64,000 nucleotides of DNA from KBS50 sp042434095 (GTDB lineage: Bacteria > Actinomycetota > Actinomycetes > Mycobacteriales > Micromonosporaceae). The position numbers and the translations under genes are program-made. The DNA is taken from positions 98,282-162,281 of the forward strand of contig NZ_JBHLUE010000012.1 of the NCBI RefSeq assembly GCF_042434095.1. The letters are read 5' to 3'. Under the pieces are notes generated by a model, which saw nothing but the letters and a program-made list of their open reading frames with translations, did no database searches and was not told where the DNA came from. This document shows, piece by piece, positions 32,811-41,478 of the stretch. How positions within the stretch are numbered: position 1 is the first letter of the stretch; every line of letters begins with the position of its first letter.

Positions 32811-35705
32811 TCAGTCCTCCTGGAACGCCTCCGGCGGCGGGCAGGCGCAAACCAGGTTCCGGTCACCGTACGCGCCGTCGACCCGCCGCACCGGCGGCCA
32901 GTACTTCCCCGCCCGCGTCACCTCGCCCGGATAGGCCGCCACCGACCGCGGGTAGGCGTGCTCCCACTCGTCGGCCGTGACCATGGCCGCGGTGTGCGGG
33001 GCGTTGCGCAGCGGGTTGTCCCCCGCCGGCCACTCCCCCGCGCCCACCCGGTCGATCTCGGCCCGGATCGCGATCATGGCGGCGCAGAACCGGTCCAGCT
33101 CGGCCAGGTCCTCGCTCTCGGTCGGCTCCACCATCAGCGTGCCGGCCACCGGGAACGACATGGTGGGGGCGTGGAACCCGTAGTCGATCAGCCGCTTCGC
33201 CACATCGTCCACGGTCACCCCGGTGGCCTTGGTCAGCGGCCGCAGGTCCAGGATGCACTCGTGCGCCACCAGGCCCTTGTTGCCGGCGTACAGCACCGGG
33301 AAGTGCCCGCGCAGCCGCGCCGCCACGTAGTTGGCGGCCAGCACCGCGACCCCGGTGGCCCGGGCCAGCCCGTCGGCGCCCATCATCCGCAGGTACGCCC
33401 ACGGGATCGGCAGGATGCCCGCCGAGCCGTGCGCGGCCGCCGAGATCACCGGCCGGACCGGGTCGCCCGAGGCGTCCGCGCCGGCCGCGGCGCTCCCGGC
33501 CGGCGCGCCGGCGGCGCCGAGCCCCGCGCCGGCGGCCAGCGGGTCACCGGGCAGGAACGGCGCCAGGTGCGCCCGGGCGGCCACCGGACCCACGCCCGGA
33601 CCGCCGCCGCCGTGCGGGATGCAGAACGTCTTGTGCAGGTTCAGGTGCGACACGTCCGCGCCGAACCGCCCCGGCTTGGCGAAACCGAGCAGCGCGTTGA
33701 GGTTGGCCCCGTCGACGTACACCTGGCCGCCGGCGTCGTGCACCTTCGCGCACAGCGACGCGATGCCGGTCTCGTACACCCCGTGCGTGGACGGGTACGT
33801 GACCATGATCGCGGCCAGCCGGTCCCGATGCTGGTCGATCTTGGTGTCCAGGTCGACCAGGTCGACGTTGCCCTCGTCGTCGCAGGCCACCACGACCACC
33901 CGCATGCCGGCCATCACCGCGCTGGCGGCGTTGGTGCCGTGCGCGGAGGCCGGGATCAGGCACACGTCCCGGCCGGCCTCGCCGCGGCTGCGGTGCCAGC
34001 CCCGGATCGCCAGCAGCCCGGCCAGCTCCCCCTGGGAGCCGGCGTTGGGCTGCACGCTGACCGCGTCGTACCCGGTCACCTCGGCCAGCCACCGCTGCAG
34101 CTGGTCGATCAGCTCCCGGTAGCCGGCGGTCTGGTCGGCCGGCGCGTACGGGTGCAGGTGCGCGAACTCGGGCCAGCTGATCGGTTCCATCTCGGCGGTG
34201 GCGTTCAGCTTCATCGTGCACGACCCGAGCGGGATCATGCCCCGGTCCAGCGCGTAGTCGAAGTCGGCCAGCCGGCGCAGGTAGCGCAGCATGGCCGTCT
34301 CCGAGTGGTGGGTGCGGAACACCGGGTGGGTGAGGAAGTCCGAGGTGCGGGCCAGCCCCGCCGGCAGCGCCGCGGCGGCCGGCGCGTCGGCCGGCGGCGC
34401 GGGCACCCCGAACGCGGCCCACACGGCCGCCAGGTGCGCCTCGGTGGTGGTCTCGTCGCAGGACACGCCCACCCGGTCGGCGTCCACCGGCCGCAGGTTG
34501 ACGCCCCGCTGCGCGGCCGCGGCCACCACCTGCGCGGCCCGGCCCGGCACCCGGACGGTCACCGTGTCGAAGAACGCCTCGTGCGCCAACTCCAGGCCGC
34601 CGCCGGTGAGCCCGGCCGCCAGCCGGGTGGCCGCCGCGTGGGTGCGCCGGGCGATCTCCCGCAGCCCGTCCGGGCCGTGGTAGACCGCGTACATGCCGGC
34701 CATGACGGCCAGCAGCACCTGCGCGGTGCAGATGTTGCTGGTGGCCTTCTCCCGGCGGATGTGCTGCTCCCGGGTCTGCAGCGCCAGCCGGTAGGCGGGC
34801 TGGGCGTCGGCGTCCCGGGACACCCCGACCAGGCGACCGGGCAGCATCCGCTCCAGGCCGCCGCGCACCGCCAGGTAGCCGGCGTGCGGCCCACCGAACC
34901 CCATCGGTACGCCGAACCGCTGCGTGGTGCCGGCGGCAATGTCGGCGCCGATCTCCCCGGGCGGGCGCAGCAGGGTCAACGCCAGCAGGTCCGCGGCCAC
35001 CGTGACCAGCGCCCCCACCCTGTGCGCGGCCTCGACCAGCCGGCCGTGGTCGCGCACGGCCCCGCCGGCGCCCGGGTACTGCAGGTGCAACCCGAAGAAC
35101 TCCGCCGGCAGCTCGTCGGCGTCCACGTCCACCGTGCGCACCTCGATGCCGAGCGGTTCGGCCCGGGAGGCGATCACCGCGTACGTCTGCGGCAGCGTGT
35201 CGGCGTCCACCACGTACACGCTGCTGCGGCTCTTGGACGCGCGGCGGGCCAGCGTCATCGCCTCGGCCGCCGCGGTGGCCTCGTCGAGCATCGAGGCGTT
35301 CGCAGTGGTCAGCCCGGTCAGGTCGGTGACCATGGTCTGGAAGTTCAGCAGCGCCTCCAGCCGGCCCTGGCTGATCTCCGGCTGGTACGGGGTGTAGGCG
35401 GTGTACCAGGCGGGGTTCTCCAGCACGTTGCGGCGGATCACCGCCGGGGTGTGCGTGCCGTGGTAGCCCAGCCCGATCATCGAGACGGCCACCCGGTTGC
35501 GCCCGGCCAGCTCCCGCAGCTCGGCCAGGGCCTGCTCCTCGGTGGCCGCGGGCGGCAGGTCGAGGGTGCCGTGCCAGCGGATCACCTCGGGGATGGCGGC
35601 GTCCATGAGCTCGTCCACCGAGCCGAAGCCCACGGCCTCCAGCATGCGGCGCACATCCTGCGCGTCGGGTCCGACGTGCCGGTCGGCGAACTGCGGTGCG
35701 GTCAT
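32811..35705 (-). CDS. gcvP: Glycine dehydrogenase (aminomethyl-transferring), P protein
   Basis: 964 residues, the full length of the fused P protein. The PLP lysine is in HLNLHKTFCIPHGGGGPG near residue 690. The N-terminal domain shows MIGLGYHGTHTPAVIRRNVLENP and YTPYQPEISQGRLEALLNFQTM. It decarboxylates glycine and loads the aminomethyl group on lipoyl GcvH. gcvH is in the window at 44.4-44.8 kb; gcvT is not. A glycine riboswitch in the leader should induce it when glycine is abundant. A small Ala/Gly-rich insertion lies shortly after the PLP site (AAGAGLGAAGAPAGSAAAG). Confidence 0.97.
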   Translation of the reverse strand: MTAPQFADRHVGPDAQDVRRMLEAVGFGSVDELMDAAIPEVIRWHGTLDLPPAATEEQALAELRELAGRNRVAVSMIGLGYHGTHTPAVIRRNVLENPAWYTAYTPYQPEISQGRLEALLNFQTMVTDLTGLTTANASMLDEATAAAEAMTLARRASKSRSSVYVVDADTLPQTYAVIASRAEPLGIEVRTVDVDADELPAEFFGLHLQYPGAGGAVRDHGRLVEAAHRVGALVTVAADLLALTLLRPPGEIGADIAAGTTQRFGVPMGFGGPHAGYLAVRGGLERMLPGRLVGVSRDADAQPAYRLALQTREQHIRREKATSNICTAQVLLAVMAGMYAVYHGPDGLREIARRTHAAATRLAAGLTGGGLELAHEAFFDTVTVRVPGRAAQVVAAAAQRGVNLRPVDADRVGVSCDETTTEAHLAAVWAAFGVPAPPADAPAAAALPAGLARTSDFLTHPVFRTHHSETAMLRYLRRLADFDYALDRGMIPLGSCTMKLNATAEMEPISWPEFAHLHPYAPADQTAGYRELIDQLQRWLAEVTGYDAVSVQPNAGSQGELAGLLAIRGWHRSRGEAGRDVCLIPASAHGTNAASAVMAGMRVVVVACDDEGNVDLVDLDTKIDQHRDRLAAIMVTYPSTHGVYETGIASLCAKVHDAGGQVYVDGANLNALLGFAKPGRFGADVSHLNLHKTFCIPHGGGGPGVGPVAARAHLAPFLPGDPLAAGAGLGAAGAPAGSAAAGADASGDPVRPVISAAAHGSAGILPIPWAYLRMMGADGLARATGVAVLAANYVAARLRGHFPVLYAGNKGLVAHECILDLRPLTKATGVTVDDVAKRLIDYGFHAPTMSFPVAGTLMVEPTESEDLAELDRFCAAMIAIRAEIDRVGAGEWPAGDNPLRNAPHTAAMVTADEWEHAYPRSVAAYPGEVTRAGKYWPPVRRVDGAYGDRNLVCACPPPEAFQED

Positions 35706-35769
35706 CGGGCGCTCCCGGGAGGTCGACGTGTCGGCCTCCCCCTCTGTCACCCGGCCGACTGCCCTGCCG

Positions 35770-35881
35770 AGGTTCCAGAGTGCCTGCCCGCGCGGTCCTT
35801 TGTGCCTGAGAGGTTCCGGGGAGGATTTGCCCCTTCGGCGCCGCTCCCGGAGCGTTCCGGGTGTGGTCTCTCCCGCGCGGG
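35770..35881 (-). promoter_or_regulatory. Glycine riboswitch upstream of gcvP
   Basis: Read on the minus strand, the leader contains GGGAGAGACC, then GCCGAAGGGGCAAA, then CCTCTCAGGCACAAAGGACC, the invariant segments of the glycine aptamer. P1 is formed by CCCGCGCGG and CCGCGCGGG. Only one aptamer is convincing, followed by a CACTCTGGA piece that may be a remnant of the tandem partner. It sits 65 bases before the gcvP ATG, so it probably controls transcription readthrough or translation in cis. Confidence 0.9.
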
Positions 35882-35981
35882 TGCTACCAGCGCCCCCAAC
35901 GCTACCAGCGCCGCCCCCCGCACACCGCGCGAGGCTCGCCGCCCCCGTCCCGTCCCCGTCCCGTCCCCCCGACCCCGGTCG

Positions 35982-36057
35982 CGTCGATCATGGAATTGTG
36001 GTGGCCGCCAAAGCCGCATCGGGTGATGAACCACCCACCACGGCGCCATGATCGACG
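35982..36057. repeat. Cruciform-type intergenic element with GTCGATCATG arms
   Basis: CGTCGATCATGG (35982-35993) and CCATGATCGACG (36046-36057) are perfect 12-bp inverted arms. A second inner pair, GTGGTGG with CCACCAC, extends the stem after a four-base mismatch. The element contains the stop codon and last codons of the sirtuin gene. GTCGATCATG recurs at 28804, 36982 and 48117. Confidence 0.8.
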
Positions 36058-36914
36058 GGGACCGGGGGCGGCGGAGCGGGCGGGTCGAGGCGGGCGAGCA
36101 GGGTGGTCAGCGCGGCGCCGAGGGGGGCGTCGACGGTGTAGGTGGCGTGGTCGTCGCCCCGGGTGGGGCCCTGGTTGATGATCGCCACCGGGATGTCCCG
36201 CTTCGCCGCCCGGATGACGAACCGGCGGCCCGACATCACCGTCAACGACGACCCGAGCACCAGCAGCAGCCCGGCCCGCTCGACCAGGTCGAAGCACTGC
36301 GCCACCCGCGGCGGCGGCACCGACTCGCCGAAGAACACCACGTCCGGCTTGAGCATCCCGCCGCAGCCGGCGCAGCCCACGGTCCGGAACCGGTCGATCT
36401 CGGTGTCCGGCAGGTCGACGTCGCCGTCCGGGTTCACCGCGGTGGCCCGGGCCGCGAAGTCCGGGTTCGCGGCCCGCAACCGGGCGTCCAGCTCGGCCCG
36501 GCCGCTGCGCGCGCCGCAGTCCAGGCACACCACCCGGTCGAGGTTGCCGTGCAGCTCGATCACCGAGCGCGCGCCGCCGGCCTGGTGCAGCCCGTCGACG
36601 TTCTGGGTGATCACCCCGGCCAGCAGGCCCCGGCGCTGCAGGTCGGCCACCGCCCGGTGCCCGCCGTTGGGCGTCGCCCGCGCGATCATGCGCCAGCCCA
36701 GGTGGCTACGCGCCCAGTAGCGGCGCCGGGCCACCGGGTCGCGGGTGAACACCTGGTACGTCATCGGGGTGTGCCGCCGGGCCGCGCCGCTGGGCCCCCG
36801 GTAGTCCGGGATGCCCGACTCGGTGGACAGCCCCGCGCCGCTGAGCACCACCACGTCGCCGGCCGCCACCTGCCGCGCCAGCGCCCCGAACCGTTCGCCT
36901 GCCAGTTCCGTCAC
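35988..36914 (-). CDS. Sir2-family NAD-dependent protein deacylase
   Basis: 308 residues. It has GAGLSTESGIPDYRG near 25-40, TQNVDGLHQAGG near 105, the catalytic His in ELHGN, and four zinc Cys in CLDCGARSG and CAGCGG. The linker with NPDGDVDLPDTEID is of the class II (SIRT4-like) type. It removes acyl groups from lysines with NAD, or acts as an ADP-ribosyltransferase. The GTG at 36914 gives the natural start. The last 20-25 codons lie within the palindromic intergenic element, so the C-terminus may have been altered by its insertion. Confidence 0.92.
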   Translation of the reverse strand: MTELAGERFGALARQVAAGDVVVLSGAGLSTESGIPDYRGPSGAARRHTPMTYQVFTRDPVARRRYWARSHLGWRMIARATPNGGHRAVADLQRRGLLAGVITQNVDGLHQAGGARSVIELHGNLDRVVCLDCGARSGRAELDARLRAANPDFAARATAVNPDGDVDLPDTEIDRFRTVGCAGCGGMLKPDVVFFGESVPPPRVAQCFDLVERAGLLLVLGSSLTVMSGRRFVIRAAKRDIPVAIINQGPTRGDDHATYTVDAPLGAALTTLLARLDPPAPPPPVPVDHGAVVGGSSPDAALAATTIP

Positions 36915-37028
36915 CCGTCCATGCTGCCTCGCCCGGGCCGCCACCGGCGAGTCCCCGGACCCCACTCCCCCGCCCCGCCCGGTCGATCATGAAGGTCATG
37001 GTCAACGTCGGGCGGGGCCGAGGGTGGG

Positions 37029-37721
37029 TCAGGGGCGCTCGTGGCGGGGCAGGGCCGGGCGGCCCGCCGGACCGGCCACCGGCTGGCCGGCGTCCCGGGC
37101 CATCTTGTCCATCGTGCGGGACAGGTGTTCGCTGCCGTCGTGCAGGTGCTTCGCCGCCGCCTCCATGTGCGAGATCATCATCTCGCCGTAGATGCGCAGC
37201 GCCTCCTGCATGGCCGCCGAGTCGGTGAAGTCCGGCCCGGCCGTGTTGCGGTAGCTGTGCACCGCCTGCTCGGCCTCCCGGCGGGCGTCGTCGACGGCCG
37301 CCTGCACGTACGCCTCGTACTGCACCCGGGCGTAGTCGGCGACCCGGCGGGCGTAGTCGTGCGCCTGCGCGATGATCTGCTCGGCCTCCCGCTGGGCGGC
37401 CGAGAGCAGGTTCACGTCCTTGGCGGCGGGCCCCCCGCTGTCCTTGCGCTGGCTGGGGATCACCCCGTGCCGGTACAGCTCGACCTGGTTGTTGATCCGT
37501 TCGTTCTCCGCCCGCAGGTTGGCGATCTGGCCGGCCAGCACGTCCAACTCGTCGGCCACCTGCACCCGGAACGCGTCCACCGCGCGCGGGTCGTAGCCCC
37601 GGCGGGTCAACGTGGTCTGCTCGAACGTCCACCGGCGGGCCCGGTCGGCGGTGAGCCGGATCTGCGGTGGCCCGGCCGTCACCTCCGCGCCGTCGTACCT
37701 GCTGATCGGGACCGCGGTCAC
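37029..37721 (-). CDS. DivIVA-domain coiled-coil protein
   Basis: 230 residues. The TRRGYDPRAVDAFRVQVADEL segment near 39-60 is the DivIVA/Wag31 N-terminal motif. A long coiled coil with repeated Ala, Glu and Arg follows to about residue 160. A third helical region contains MQEALRIYGEMMISHMEAAAKHLHDGSEHL. It is not Wag31 itself, which is normally found near ftsZ. The start GTG overlaps the stop of the flavohaemoprotein gene (GTGA), so the two are coupled, an unusual partnership. Polar or septal localisation is a guess. Confidence 0.82.
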   Translation of the reverse strand: MTAVPISRYDGAEVTAGPPQIRLTADRARRWTFEQTTLTRRGYDPRAVDAFRVQVADELDVLAGQIANLRAENERINNQVELYRHGVIPSQRKDSGGPAAKDVNLLSAAQREAEQIIAQAHDYARRVADYARVQYEAYVQAAVDDARREAEQAVHSYRNTAGPDFTDSAAMQEALRIYGEMMISHMEAAAKHLHDGSEHLSRTMDKMARDAGQPVAGPAGRPALPRHERP

Positions 37722-38905
37722 TGGTCACCTCCGGACGTCGCGGGGTTGCGCTGCTCAAGCGGGTCGATATGGGTTCGCCAGGCCGGGCCGTACCAGTGCG
37801 TCCCCAGACCCTCGTGGTGCAGCCGGCCCGGGTCGTAGCCGGAGCGGCGCAGCGCCTGCACCGAGCCGGACACCATCTCGTCCGAGCCGCACACGAACAC
37901 GTGCCGGTTGCGGAAGTCACCCTCGGACAGCACCGTGTCCACCAGCCGGGCCGGGGCGCCCTCGCCGCCGGGCGGGCCGCCGCCGAAGGCGTACCGCACG
38001 CTCAGCCACGGGTACGAGGCGGCCAGCTTGTCCAGCGCCTCCCCGTCGTACAGCTCCTGCGGCGCCCGCGCGGCCACGTACAGCTGCACCCGCCGGCCCC
38101 GGTCCTCCAGGGCCACCTGCTCCACCAGCGCCTTCAGCGGCGCCCAGCCGGTGCCGCCGGCCAGCAGCAGCAGGTCGGCGCCGCCGGACCGGCTCAACGC
38201 CAGCCGGTCCCCGACCGGCGAGGCCAGGTTCACCTGGTCACCGACGGACAACCCGTAGACCAGGCGGGAGCTGACCACACCGCCGGGCGTGGCCCGCACG
38301 TGCAGCTCCAGCGTCCCGTCCGGCCGCGGGGCGTTGGCCGGGGAGTAGTACCGCCAGGTCCGCACCGCCGGGACGGCCACCCCGATCGACTGCCCGGGGG
38401 TGAACGGCAGCAGGTACGACGGCCGCAGCGTCAGCACGGCCACGTCGAACGACCGTCGCTCGTGGGCCAGGACCTCGCCCACCCACCAGGGCGGGCTCAC
38501 CTTCTCGGCCTCCCGCGCGGCGTCCGTCATGACCTGCGCCACCAGCCCGTACGCGGCCGTCCAGTCGGCGGCCAGCTCCTCGGTCCACTGCGGACCGAGG
38601 AAATGCGCCAGGGTGGCCAGCAGCGCCTCACCCACCGCCGGGTAGTGCTCGGCGCGGACCGCGAACTTGCGGTGGTCGGCGCCGAGGGCCTGCAGGAAGC
38701 CCACGAGCCGGTCCAGCTGGTCCACGTTCGACACGACGTGTCCCAGCGCCGTGACCAGCCGGTCCCGCTGCCCCGCCATGTTGGTCGGGAACATCTGCCG
38801 GGTGTCCGGATGGGTCAGGAACAGGGTCGAGTAGAAGAACAGCGGCACCTCGTCGCCGTGCGCGGCGGCCAGGGACCAGCTGTGCTTGAGCCGGTCGACG
38901 TCCAC
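37718..38905 (-). CDS. Flavohaemoprotein (NO dioxygenase-like)
   Basis: 395 residues. The globin domain (about 1-135) contains a distal FFYSTLF segment, GHVVSNVDQLD and HRKFAVRAEHYPAVGEALL, in which the proximal His can be placed. The reductase domain follows with RYYSPAN (FAD), GGTGWAPLKAL (NAD) and CGSDEMV near the end. It probably converts nitric oxide to nitrate with NADH. It sits between a truncated globin gene (two bases away) and a coupled DivIVA-domain gene, so all three share one transcript. Confidence 0.9.
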   Translation of the reverse strand: MDVDRLKHSWSLAAAHGDEVPLFFYSTLFLTHPDTRQMFPTNMAGQRDRLVTALGHVVSNVDQLDRLVGFLQALGADHRKFAVRAEHYPAVGEALLATLAHFLGPQWTEELAADWTAAYGLVAQVMTDAAREAEKVSPPWWVGEVLAHERRSFDVAVLTLRPSYLLPFTPGQSIGVAVPAVRTWRYYSPANAPRPDGTLELHVRATPGGVVSSRLVYGLSVGDQVNLASPVGDRLALSRSGGADLLLLAGGTGWAPLKALVEQVALEDRGRRVQLYVAARAPQELYDGEALDKLAASYPWLSVRYAFGGGPPGGEGAPARLVDTVLSEGDFRNRHVFVCGSDEMVSGSVQALRRSGYDPGRLHHEGLGTHWYGPAWRTHIDPLEQRNPATSGGDQ

Positions 38906-38907
38906 GC

Positions 38908-39321
38908 TCAGGCGCCAGCCAGCTGGTCGTCCGCCACCACCTGGTCCTGCACCTGGGCCAGCACCTTCTGCACATCGGAGACGATGTCGGCGGGGACGTT
39001 CAGGTCGTCGAGGGTGGCCACCAGATGCTCGCCCACCAGGTTGTAGTGGGACACCGGGATCCGCAGCGGCTTGTGCGCCTCCGGCAGCGACCGCCCGGTG
39101 TACGCGTCCGGCCCGCCCAGCACCGTGGTCAACATCAGCGTCATGTGCCGCTTCTGCTGCTGCATGTCCACGCCCGCGAAGTAGGTGGCCAACTCCGGGT
39201 CGGCCAGGACCCGGTCGTAGAACCGGTGCACGGCGGTCTTGAGCGCCGGGGCGCCGCCGATGCGGTCGAAGTGGGATCCGGCCGGGGCGCCGTCTGCGGG
39301 GTTGCGGTTCGAGTCCGTCAT
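38908..39321 (-). CDS. glbN: Truncated haemoglobin, group I (HbN-like)
   Basis: 137 residues. FDRIGGAPALKTAVHRFYDRVLADPELATYF has the 2-on-2 globin start with Tyr at B10, and HKPLRIPVSHYNLVGEHL includes the proximal His. Group I proteins bind O2 and oxidise NO to nitrate. The gene is two bases upstream of the flavohaemoprotein gene, so two NO-scavenging globins are made together. A palindrome at 39396-39409 lies in its leader. Confidence 0.92.
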   Translation of the reverse strand: MTDSNRNPADGAPAGSHFDRIGGAPALKTAVHRFYDRVLADPELATYFAGVDMQQQKRHMTLMLTTVLGGPDAYTGRSLPEAHKPLRIPVSHYNLVGEHLVATLDDLNVPADIVSDVQKVLAQVQDQVVADDQLAGA

Positions 39322-39395
39322 TCCAGGGGCTTCCTTCTCGAGTCCTACGAGGGGGTCTGCCCGGTGGGTGAGGGGAACACCACCGGGACGGCGTT

Positions 39396-39409
39396 CGGCA
39401 ACATTGCCG
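39396..39409. promoter_or_regulatory. CGGCAA-N2-TTGCCG palindrome upstream of the globin operon
   Basis: A perfect 6-bp dyad with a two-base centre lies 75 bases before the truncated-globin ATG, just downstream of TATGGT on the minus strand, which could be a -10 box. It is a candidate operator for an NO- or redox-responsive regulator. It does not match the NsrR or FNR consensus I know. Confidence 0.45.
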
Positions 39410-39560
39410 TCACGGCACCATAGCGGTACGGGCCGGTCGGCCGCGTCGACCGGTGCGCCATAAGCGACTTTTCGCAGGTCAGGGACGTGCCAACCACGCG
39501 GGGGCGGTCCCACGAACGGGACCGCCCCGGGTGATCGGCCGAACACGGCACGGGTCGGGC

Positions 39561-40667
39561 TCAGTTGCCCACCTGACCGGAGGTGGCACTGACCCGCAGC
39601 CCGGAGGCGTCCACCGCCTCGAAGTCGCTGCCGCGCAACCCACCCAGCGCGTGTAGGTCGTCGTTGTCCCAGTGCGGATCCGGGGCGCCGGAGATGTACC
39701 AGCCGGAACCGTTGTCGGCCACGATCATCCCGTACCGCTTCATCGCCTCCGCGATGATCCGGGCCTGCCGCGGCAGGCCGGCCGTGGACACCGACGCCTT
39801 GAGCCGGAACCGCTGCCCCATCTGCGGCAGGTTCGCATCCGTCGCCGAGGACGCCGAATGGGTGGCCGGCCAGGTGTAGCCGGTGCGGCTGCGCGGCACG
39901 GTGAACCGGATGGCGTGATCGATCCGGCCCGTGGCAACCTCGTCGTACCGGACCAGCCCGGCCAGGATGGACAGCCCCGAGGCGTCCGCCGAGGTCCAGC
40001 CGGCGCGCCGCAACGCGTTGGACCGCAGGTCGAACACCGCGCCCGAGCCGGCCTTCCAGCCGGCGCCCGACCGCTGCGCCGCGAACAGCTCGTACGACCG
40101 GCAGGCCGCCTGGTCCCACACGATGACATGCCGGTCACCGTCGGAACCCGCGCCGCCCTCGACCGCCGCGCCGGCCGGGATCGGGTACGGCCCGGGGTCG
40201 CTCTCGTCGGCGTACTCGAAGCTCACCGGCACCTTCGGCTGACCCGGCGGCACGACGGTGACCGGAATGCCGATCGGCGCCCCGTCCCACTCGCCCGAGC
40301 CGAAGTCGGCGTGTACCGCGCCGCCGGCGCCGACGCTGGACACGAACCCGGCCGACCGGGCGTGCACCGGCAGCTTCGACACGTCGGCGTGCCACACGTT
40401 GTCGGCCGGGAAGACGCCGCAGTCACCGCCGGCCGCGGCGGCGGCCTTCGTCGCGGTGCTGGTCTTCGCCGCGGGCCGCCGGCCCAGCCCGGCCGACCCC
40501 GACGCGGCGGCCGCGCTGGACGGCGCCGCGGTGGCCGCCGGCGGCGGCGACCCGGGCTGGGTCGCCGACACCGTCACCGGCCGGGCCGCCGGGGCCGAGC
40601 AGGCGATCAGCGGCAGCGCGAGCAGGCCGACCAGGACAGGAACGCGACGGTACGCAGATCCGAACAC
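39561..40667 (-). CDS. Secreted lipoprotein of unknown function
   Basis: 368 residues. A basic N-terminus and hydrophobic stretch end in the lipobox LIAC with the lipid Cys at about residue 23. An Ala/Ser/Pro-rich linker covers about 25-80. The folded domain contains CGVFPADNVWHADVSKLPVH near 85, FEYADESDPGPYPIPAGAAVEGG, a central block with HVIVWDQAACRSYELF, and IDHAIRFTVPRSRTGYTWPATH near 250. This arrangement is found in other actinobacterial secreted proteins without known activity. It is anchored to the outer face of the membrane. Confidence 0.8.
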   Translation of the reverse strand: MFGSAYRRVPVLVGLLALPLIACSAPAARPVTVSATQPGSPPPAATAAPSSAAAASGSAGLGRRPAAKTSTATKAAAAAGGDCGVFPADNVWHADVSKLPVHARSAGFVSSVGAGGAVHADFGSGEWDGAPIGIPVTVVPPGQPKVPVSFEYADESDPGPYPIPAGAAVEGGAGSDGDRHVIVWDQAACRSYELFAAQRSGAGWKAGSGAVFDLRSNALRRAGWTSADASGLSILAGLVRYDEVATGRIDHAIRFTVPRSRTGYTWPATHSASSATDANLPQMGQRFRLKASVSTAGLPRQARIIAEAMKRYGMIVADNGSGWYISGAPDPHWDNDDLHALGGLRGSDFEAVDASGLRVSATSGQVGN

Positions 40668-40740
40668 CCCGGCATTCTGCCGACCCGCCCCAACCGGCGT
40701 CCACCTGGCACCGCCACACTTAAGCCGCTCTTCAGTCTTG

Positions 40741-41469
40741 CTAGCCGGCCAGCGCCCGGTCCACCCCGTCCTCGTGCCGGCCCAGGAACACCGGGTCCCG
40801 GCCGGTGCTCACGTCCAACACCGCCTTCACCGCGGCCGCCTGGTCCCGCGCCGCGCCCCGCAGCCAGGTCAGCCGGTACTGCCGCGCCGTGCCGTCACCG
40901 ACCCCGGTGGCGTCCACCCCGACGGCCCGGCACACCGCCACCGCCCGCGCCAGGTGAAAGTCCTGAGTGACCACGGTGGCCTGCCGCACCCCGAAGACCC
41001 GCCGCGCCCGCACACACGAGTCGTACGTGTCGAAGCCCGCGTAGTCGGCGACCACCCTGCCGGCCGGCACACCCCGGTCCACCAGCCACCGCCGCATCGC
41101 GTCCGGCTCGTCGTACGACCAGCGGCCGTGGTCCCCAGACACCAGCACCGCCCGCACCCGCCCGGCCGCGTACAGCCGCCGCGCCAACTCCAGCCGTGCG
41201 ACCAGGAAGGGCGACGGATCACCGGACGGGGACACCTGCGCGCCGAGCACCAGCGCCACCGGTGCGGCCGGCACATCGGCCGCGTCGAACAGGTGCGGTC
41301 GGGCGGTGGACTGCACCCACACCACCGAACCCACCACCGGCATGCCGGCCACCAGCACCGCCATGCCCAGCAACCGGAACAGCGCACGGCGACGCCGCGA
41401 CCACAACCGGCCGGCGACACCCCACCGGAACCACCGGCCGCCACCGGCGCCCGGGACCGCCACGGTCAC
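40741..41469 (-). CDS. SanA/ElyC-type DUF218 membrane protein
   Basis: 242 residues. One transmembrane helix lies at about 30-52, then the DUF218 domain with ALVLGAQV, FLVARLELARRLYAAGRVRAVLVSGDHG, DEPDAMRRWLVDRGVP and VVTQDFHLARAVAVC. SanA-like proteins affect envelope permeability and ElyC affects peptidoglycan lipid precursors. The actinobacterial function is not established. The GTG start at 41469 lies nine bases downstream of the MerR-type gene. Confidence 0.88.
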   Translation of the reverse strand: MTVAVPGAGGGRWFRWGVAGRLWSRRRRALFRLLGMAVLVAGMPVVGSVVWVQSTARPHLFDAADVPAAPVALVLGAQVSPSGDPSPFLVARLELARRLYAAGRVRAVLVSGDHGRWSYDEPDAMRRWLVDRGVPAGRVVADYAGFDTYDSCVRARRVFGVRQATVVTQDFHLARAVAVCRAVGVDATGVGDGTARQYRLTWLRGAARDQAAAVKAVLDVSTGRDPVFLGRHEDGVDRALAG

Positions 41470-41478
41470 CGGAGTGGA

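Noticed and set aside
35770..35881. Tandem glycine riboswitch
   Set aside because: Only one full aptamer can be folded by eye; the second has only a CACTCTGGA fragment.
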